This document shows, one piece after another, positions 59,001 through 64,000 of a DNA stretch of 64,000 nucleotides. Made by a program: the position numbers and the translations under genes. Origin of the DNA: Anaeramoeba flamelloides. Lineage: Eukaryota; Metamonada; Anaeramoebidae. The stretch spans positions 248,001 through 312,000 of the forward strand of contig JANTQA010000040.1 of the NCBI GenBank assembly GCA_027625915.1. Reading direction: 5' to 3'. Each line of letters begins with the position of its first letter. The first letter of the stretch is position 1. Under the pieces are notes generated by a model. It worked only from the letters and a program-made list of their open reading frames with translations. It had not been told where the DNA came from and searched no databases.

Positions 59001-62000
59001 GTCATAAGCTTTACATTCTCTATTTGAAATTTTGTTGAGATTAAATCTCTTTGAAAAAATGATTTTTTCTGATCAGAAAAAAAAATAATAAACAGCAATT
59101 TTCACACCCTTAATATATATCATATAAAATTAAGATCAAAAGTTTTCATATCTTTTATTTATGCAATACCATACTAACAAAAAAAAAATGAATTCTTATA
59201 AAGAATCAATAGATGAAGAATAATGATTTTGCAAATTTAAATAGTTTAATGAGGATTATGGTGAATATAAATATTTTAAAAATAATTTTCCCCTCTTTTT
59301 TGGAAATAGCTGAAAGATATTATTTAACTTTGTCTATTCGAAAAATAATTACTTTTGAAGAAAAATTATTCTTGAGTGGAACTATATATATATATGTATG
59401 TATGCATGTATGTATGTACGCATGTATGTGTGTATGTGTGTGTAAACGCTAATTCAAAATTTTTAACACACCAAAATCCAATTTTTTAAAAAAAAAAATC
59501 TTATTTAATCAATTTTAAAAGAAATATCAAATTAGAACCATTTACTAATTGAAATCTGAATAATTGCTTATAAATTACAATGCTCGCAAAAGAAACAATA
59601 AATAATTATCAATAATAATAAATTATGGGTGTGTTAAAAATTTTGGAGAGAGCAAAACAAAAAAATGAATTGGTAAATTTGCTTAAATTCTATTAAGAAT
59701 TATTGATTGATCAAATGGTTAGATACCATCAATTAATTTTATTTGAGTTCTTCTATTTGGAACCACACAACTTTTTATAATATCAATCATTCGAAAAAAA
59801 TATTTTGATCAAATGAAACAGGTTTACGTAATTCAAAAAATGAAATGAAAACAAAAAAACGAAAAGATAAAAAAATGATTTTCATATTTTCACAAAAATC
59901 AAAATTATTTTCAATTTGAATGAAATTGTATTATTTTGATTCTTTAAACTGTTTTATCTGTGTTAAAATTTTTGAATTTGTGTTTATGTATATGTACATG
60001 TATGTGTATGTATATATCTTCTCTCTATTTTATTTCAAGCTAAAATAAATAATAAACCATTTTCCAGTCAAAGGGGCTCAGTTGTGGAGGGCGAATTACA
60101 CACGTTTAAAGAAGTTGAATGGATTTTAGAAGAAAAAATTTATTTCGGAAATTCCAAAATTGAAATCATTTTTTCACATTTTAACTTTTTTTTGCTTTTT
60201 TTACTTTTTTTAATTTTTTTTTTTACACCTAATTCATTTGCAAATTTTTTTTATTGCAAGATCTCAAGTCACTTTGTCAAAATGTGTTATTCTAATGTTA
60301 TTGATAAAGTAAAAATGATTGTAGAGAAACCATATTTATTTCTATTGGAATTTTATTTGATCTTCAATTGAAGATCAAAATGAACATTTTTGTTTTTCTC
60401 AAAAAGACCCTAAGAATTTGAATTTTTCAATTTTCAAGAAAATATATTGATTTATCAAGTTTTACTTCAGGCCAATATCAACTTTTCTTTGATGTGTTTA
60501 TTATTCTACTTATTTCTTATTTAATCTTCAAAGGTCATTTATAAAAAATATTTGATATTTGAAAAAAATATTTATCCCCTTTGACTGAAACAAAGTATAG
60601 TTCAAAAATATTGAAAAATGATTCTTAAATATAATTGGTTTTATGTACTGTATTGAATTTATTTCTTGATTATAATAATTTTTTTTTTAATAAAATAACT
60701 TGTATATTTACAAAATTATTTCCCGTTTTATTTAAATATCAAATCACCAATAATAATATCAATTTTATTAAAATTATTCTTTTTCCAACCAATTTATTTC
60801 TATATATCTTCAAAATAAAAAAATAAAAAAAAATAGCAAATAAGAAAAAAAGCAAAGGAAATATTTTTAAAATATATTAAACCAGGTTCATTATTTGAAA
60901 TAAATATTGTTTCTTCTTGTCGAAAAACCATTATTAAGCACATTGATCAAAAATATTATTTTATTGATATGTTTGATGAAGCACAAGAAGCTGTCTTTAA
61001 TCATATGAATTTGAATTCATGGGACAGCTTCCAAAAAAGTAAAATCAATGAAAAATTATCCAAAAATTTAAGAAATGATAATACAATTAATTTCAATCCA
61101 GATAAAAAAAGGTGTACCTTAATTTATCACAAAAAAAAACAAATTTCTTTAAATGAGGAATTTATTTACAAGGGCAAAAAAAATAATGCATATCAAATTG
61201 GTGAAGAGTTAATTTTAGTTTTAATGGATATTTTGAATGCGTATTATTCTATTAATAAAGGGAGCATCAATATGAAGGTAATCGCAAAATCAATACCTTT
61301 TAGAAAATTCGTTGAAATGTCTTCAAGGCTCCAAAATATCCAACTAAAAAAATTATCAATTGAAGAAAGATTATCTTTTTTTATTAATATTTACAATACA
61401 CTAACCTTGCATAGCTTTGTAATTAACGGCATCCCTAAGGATAAACAAAATGTTGAAAAATTTTTAAAAAATTCAATCTACCGAATAAACGATTCTTACT
61501 TTTCTTTAAATGATATTTATCATGGAATATTAAGAGGCAATTCAGACCCCAAACAGCCAAATAATAAATATTTCAAATCTGAAAACGAACTTGAAAAAAG
61601 TAAACTTGCCATTATACCAGCGGACCCTCGGATCCATTTCACGTTAATCAATTATAATTTCAAATCATTTTTCAGGGTTTATTATTCTAATACTCTATCA
61701 GAAAATTTATCTAAGGTCACCAAGGAAATGCTTTTATCATTAATAACGGTAAATCAAAAAAAGAAAAAAATCTTAATTCCGAAATTATTTGCTACATACG
61801 AAAAGGATTTTGGTGGTACAGAAAAAATTTTAAAATGGATCTCAATGAACACTTTTAATAAACTGAATTTTAATTTAAATGAAAATAACAATAATAGCAA
61901 CAATTCTGTTAAATTTGCCTATAGAAATATTAATCAGCCTTCAATAATTTTTGATTTAAAACGAACAATTTCTAGAAAGTTTAGTAAAATAAAACTATTC

Positions 62001-62012
62001 GACGAAAATTAA
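56041..62012 (+). CDS. Coiled-coil RGS-DUF547 protein (3 exons)
   Basis: Exons 56041-58425, about 58514-58581 and 60886-62012, roughly 1,190 residues. The first ATG is 56041; the upstream open frame has none. Exon 1 is a K/E/Q/N-rich coiled coil with a pure KEKE run (about 56500-56690). The RGS domain starts in exon 1 ([32 protein letters not shown]), continues in exon 2 ([13 protein letters not shown]) and ends in exon 3 ([34 protein letters not shown]). DUF547 follows ([43 protein letters not shown]). RGS domains speed GTP hydrolysis by G-alpha; the DUF547 role is unknown. Exon 2-3 splicing (A|GTTGAT...ACCAG|GT) keeps frame exactly across a 2,304-bp intron. At exon 1-2 (GAGAAG|GTAACT, AAAAAAG|ATGT) the frame is off by one base. 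Confidence 0.85.
56495..56690 (+). repeat. Coding (GAGAAA)n microsatellite
   Basis: More than 20 GAGAAA/GAAAAA-type hexamers encode an alternating Lys-Glu run within exon 1 of the RGS-DUF547 gene. All other-frame reading frames across it are shadows of this repeat. Confidence 0.9.
58877..59383 (+). repeat. Dispersed repeat E, copy 2 (intronic)
   Basis: Homologous to 39250-39740; it ends in a microsatellite like copy 1. Confidence 0.6.
59383..59444. repeat. TA/TGTA microsatellite
   Basis: (TA)n, then TGTA units with CGCA and GCA variants, then (TG)n. Confidence 0.9.
59456..59930 (-). repeat. Dispersed repeat family A-D, copy C (intronic)
   Basis: Starts exactly with AAAATTTTTAACACACC (59456-59472); its inverse lies at 59628-59644. 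The remainder matches copy B in reverse, to about 59930. Confidence 0.65.
60053..60182 (+). repeat. Repeat unit F, copy 2 (intronic)
   Basis: Matches 11166-11296. After an acceptor-like TTTTCCAG it reads as an open frame containing [19 protein letters not shown] then [15 protein letters not shown]. This may be a captured or relic exon; the family is not recognised. Confidence 0.6.
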
Positions 62013-64000
62013 TGTTCACATTCTTTACGAACACCTGAAAACTCCCTTCTTGTTCAAAGTTGAAAATAAATAATGTTTTTACTTGTTATTTTGAACTTGA
62101 GAGCAATTTAAAGGCGAAAAGTTTTTATAACGTATTATTTTTTATTTATATTTTTTAAATTATTATTTTTTTTTTCTTTTTTTTTTGAGATTTCTTTCTA
62201 TATTTCTATTTGAATTGGAAAAATGCATAATGTTTTATCTCAATAATAGATTTTTTTGATAATGTAATTAATAGTATTATGGTTTAATTTATTTTCAAAA
62301 GCTTTTTTTTTAAAAAAATATATTAATAATAATAAAATCAATAAGTAAGTAAGGTGTTTTGAATTCAAAAAAGAAGAAAATACTTTATTCTTATTATTAT
62401 AAATTATTTTGTTTTTTTTTGTAATAAATCCCAGTAAACGTATCTTTAAAGATTGTCAGATTTTGTTAGAAAAAAAAGTCACCTACAAAAGTGGTTTGAA
62501 TACACACAACACATTATATTATGAAAAGAAAGAGAGATACATTTAATGTAAAATATCATCAAATTTCAACTATTTTTAAAATACAAATTTGAATTCTTGA
62601 CTTTTATTACTAAAAATAAAGATGATGAGAATTTGTTAATTTTTTCAACTTTCAAAATAATTATTTAAATATTTTCTTGATAAATGGGAAAAATATTGTA
62701 AAACCGATATTAGTTTTAACATTAGAAATTATGATATTGAGAAGAATTAATATAGATAATCAATAATATTAGATTTTTCATAAAAAATTAGAGATTAATT
62801 TATTATTTCAGAATAATCTATATGTCCTTAATAAAATTAAGCACTGTTTTTTTCTGATTAATATTTTTCGAAATCTAAGTTCATAACTACTTCAATTAAC
62901 CACTGGGATAATTTTTTTTAGAATAAAAACACTCTCAACTTTTGAATATCAAAAATATTTTTTTAAAATTAGTGTGCACTTTTTTATTTTTTATTTTTTG
63001 AAAAATTGGGGTTTAGAAAATTTTGAAATCAAAGAATAAGCTAATATATTAAATTAGAATACTTTTTAAGAGAGTTTATCTTTTTAGTTTAACTTTTTTT
63101 TTTTTTTTACCATTTAAAACTAAAAAAAAACATTTGAAGACCAAATTAGTGCCTTTTGTGAAAAGAAAATTCCCTATAATTTAGAATTTGTTTTTAGTAA
63201 ATGAGTTAAAAAAAGATAGTGTATCTAAAAATATACATAATTTCAAGTGTGAATTCAATTATTTTGGCAAAAAATGTTTACAAGAAAAAGTTAAATGGAA
63301 ACTTTATTTATTTTAATTTTATCATTTAATTTTTTTAATTGTATTAATGGAAAGTATTTGATCAGTTTTTCATTTTTAGATTTTTTGGGTTGCAGGTACA
63401 TATTTTCCTCGATTTGTGTTTTTTGTGTTGATTAATTTATTTTTTAATGATAATGTAGCTCATAATTAATTTTTTTTTTTTTTTTTTGCTGATAAAATTA
63501 ATATTATTGAAAACTTAAATATTTCTGATGATATTAAAAACTTGTGATAATCAAAAAAAAAAAGTTATAATAAATTGAGAAAATAATTTAAATTTTAATT
63601 AATACATAAAAATGACTTAAAGGCCAATCAACTAGAATAAAAAAATGTAATAAAAAATGTAAATTGATACTTTTTTATTGGGATATTGTTGACAGACAAA
63701 ATTATATCTTAATATTTTGAGTTGGCAAAAGAACGTTTAAGGAATAATTATTAAATTCATAAAAAATATTTTTATTTGTTATGAAATTTGAAATTAGTAA
63801 TATTCAGTATAACTTCATACAATCTTATTTCGGCACGATAAACCTTATTTTCTTGAATTTTTCTAATTCTTTGGCATAAAGCAAAACCCTTTTTTTTAGT
63901 ATATTGAAAAATTATTTGATTTTCTTTAAGAAAGGGTATTTTAATTCTTGAAATTTTTGAGGTTAATTTCATATTTTATTACAAAATTGTACTTTGATTT
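62013..64000. other. Gene-free A+T-rich DNA at window end
   Basis: No gene is supported. A 66-codon minus-strand frame with an ATG at 63972 (63772-63972, containing TKKKGFALCQRIRKIQ) is the only candidate; it has stops just upstream and no recognised motif. Confidence 0.4.

Larger units (their letters stand above)
58582..60885 (+). other. 2.3-kb repeat-filled intron of the RGS-DUF547 gene
   Basis: The boundaries A|GTTGAT and ACCAG|GT join two halves of one RGS domain with a split AGT codon. In order it contains repeat E copy 2, a TA/TGTA microsatellite, repeat copy C, another TA/TG microsatellite (about 59980-60020) and repeat unit F. Several 60-95 codon frames inside are not genes. Confidence 0.8.

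Noticed and set aside
58652-60826. Several 60-95 codon frames between 58.6 and 60.8 kb as separate genes
   Set aside because: They fall inside the intron that splits the RGS domain and overlap dispersed repeats or microsatellites.
63772-63972. 66-codon minus-strand frame with ATG
   Set aside because: Too short and unsupported; left as an unproven possibility in the region entry.

Overview
This is a very A+T-rich, gene-sparse eukaryotic nuclear segment. Standard stop codons are used (TAA and TGA both end genes). Introns are spliced at GT/AG, are T-rich and are mostly about 90-360 bp, but at least two are stretched beyond 1 kb by repeats. The proteins carry long K/E, D/L and N runs. The family mix (RGS+DUF547, F-box, ankyrin, EF-hand, inositol-phosphate kinase, full-length ABCC transporter) and the base composition fit a free-living amoeboid protist, for example an Anaeramoeba-type metamonad or a dictyostelid-like amoebozoan. 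I cannot decide the genus from sequence alone.

Layout: 1-3282 repeats; 3283-3851 small ankyrin protein (+, 2 exons); 3852-9862 gene-free, with repeat copies and a foldback; 9863-11998 predicted PH-like protein (+, 3 exons, long intron); 11999-17098 repeats; 17099-17926 inositol polyphosphate kinase (-) sitting between ~315-bp inverted repeats (15961-16275 and 19215-19520); 20.0-21.6 kb MITE and decayed gene pieces; 21678-23975 F-box/TMEM185-type membrane protein (+, 2 exons); 24-27.8 kb hairpin-rich repeat cluster; 27850-28572 AIG1/ADTRP-family hydrolase (-), divergent from a candidate tiny three-exon gene (28828-29352, +); 30736-30808 initiator tRNA-Met (-); 31-37 kb a run of short inverted-repeat DNA elements with TA or TCA target duplications; 37176-37874 eight-EF-hand protein (+); 38-43.6 kb repeats, foldbacks and a 464-bp tandem duplication; 43645-48078 intronless ABCC transporter (-); 48-56 kb repeats and a 1.25-kb DNA element with TCGCGA iterons; 56041-62012 coiled-coil/RGS/DUF547 protein (+, 3 exons, one 2.3-kb intron full of repeats); 62-64 kb no gene seen.

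The genes do not form a pathway cluster. Several belong to signalling: calcium binding (EF-hands), inositol phosphates (IPK), G-protein regulation (RGS) and ubiquitin targeting (F-box). I did not find a convincing new multi-gene system. The most notable points are gene-architecture oddities and a rich, modular population of short non-autonomous DNA repeats that have invaded introns and intergenic DNA.
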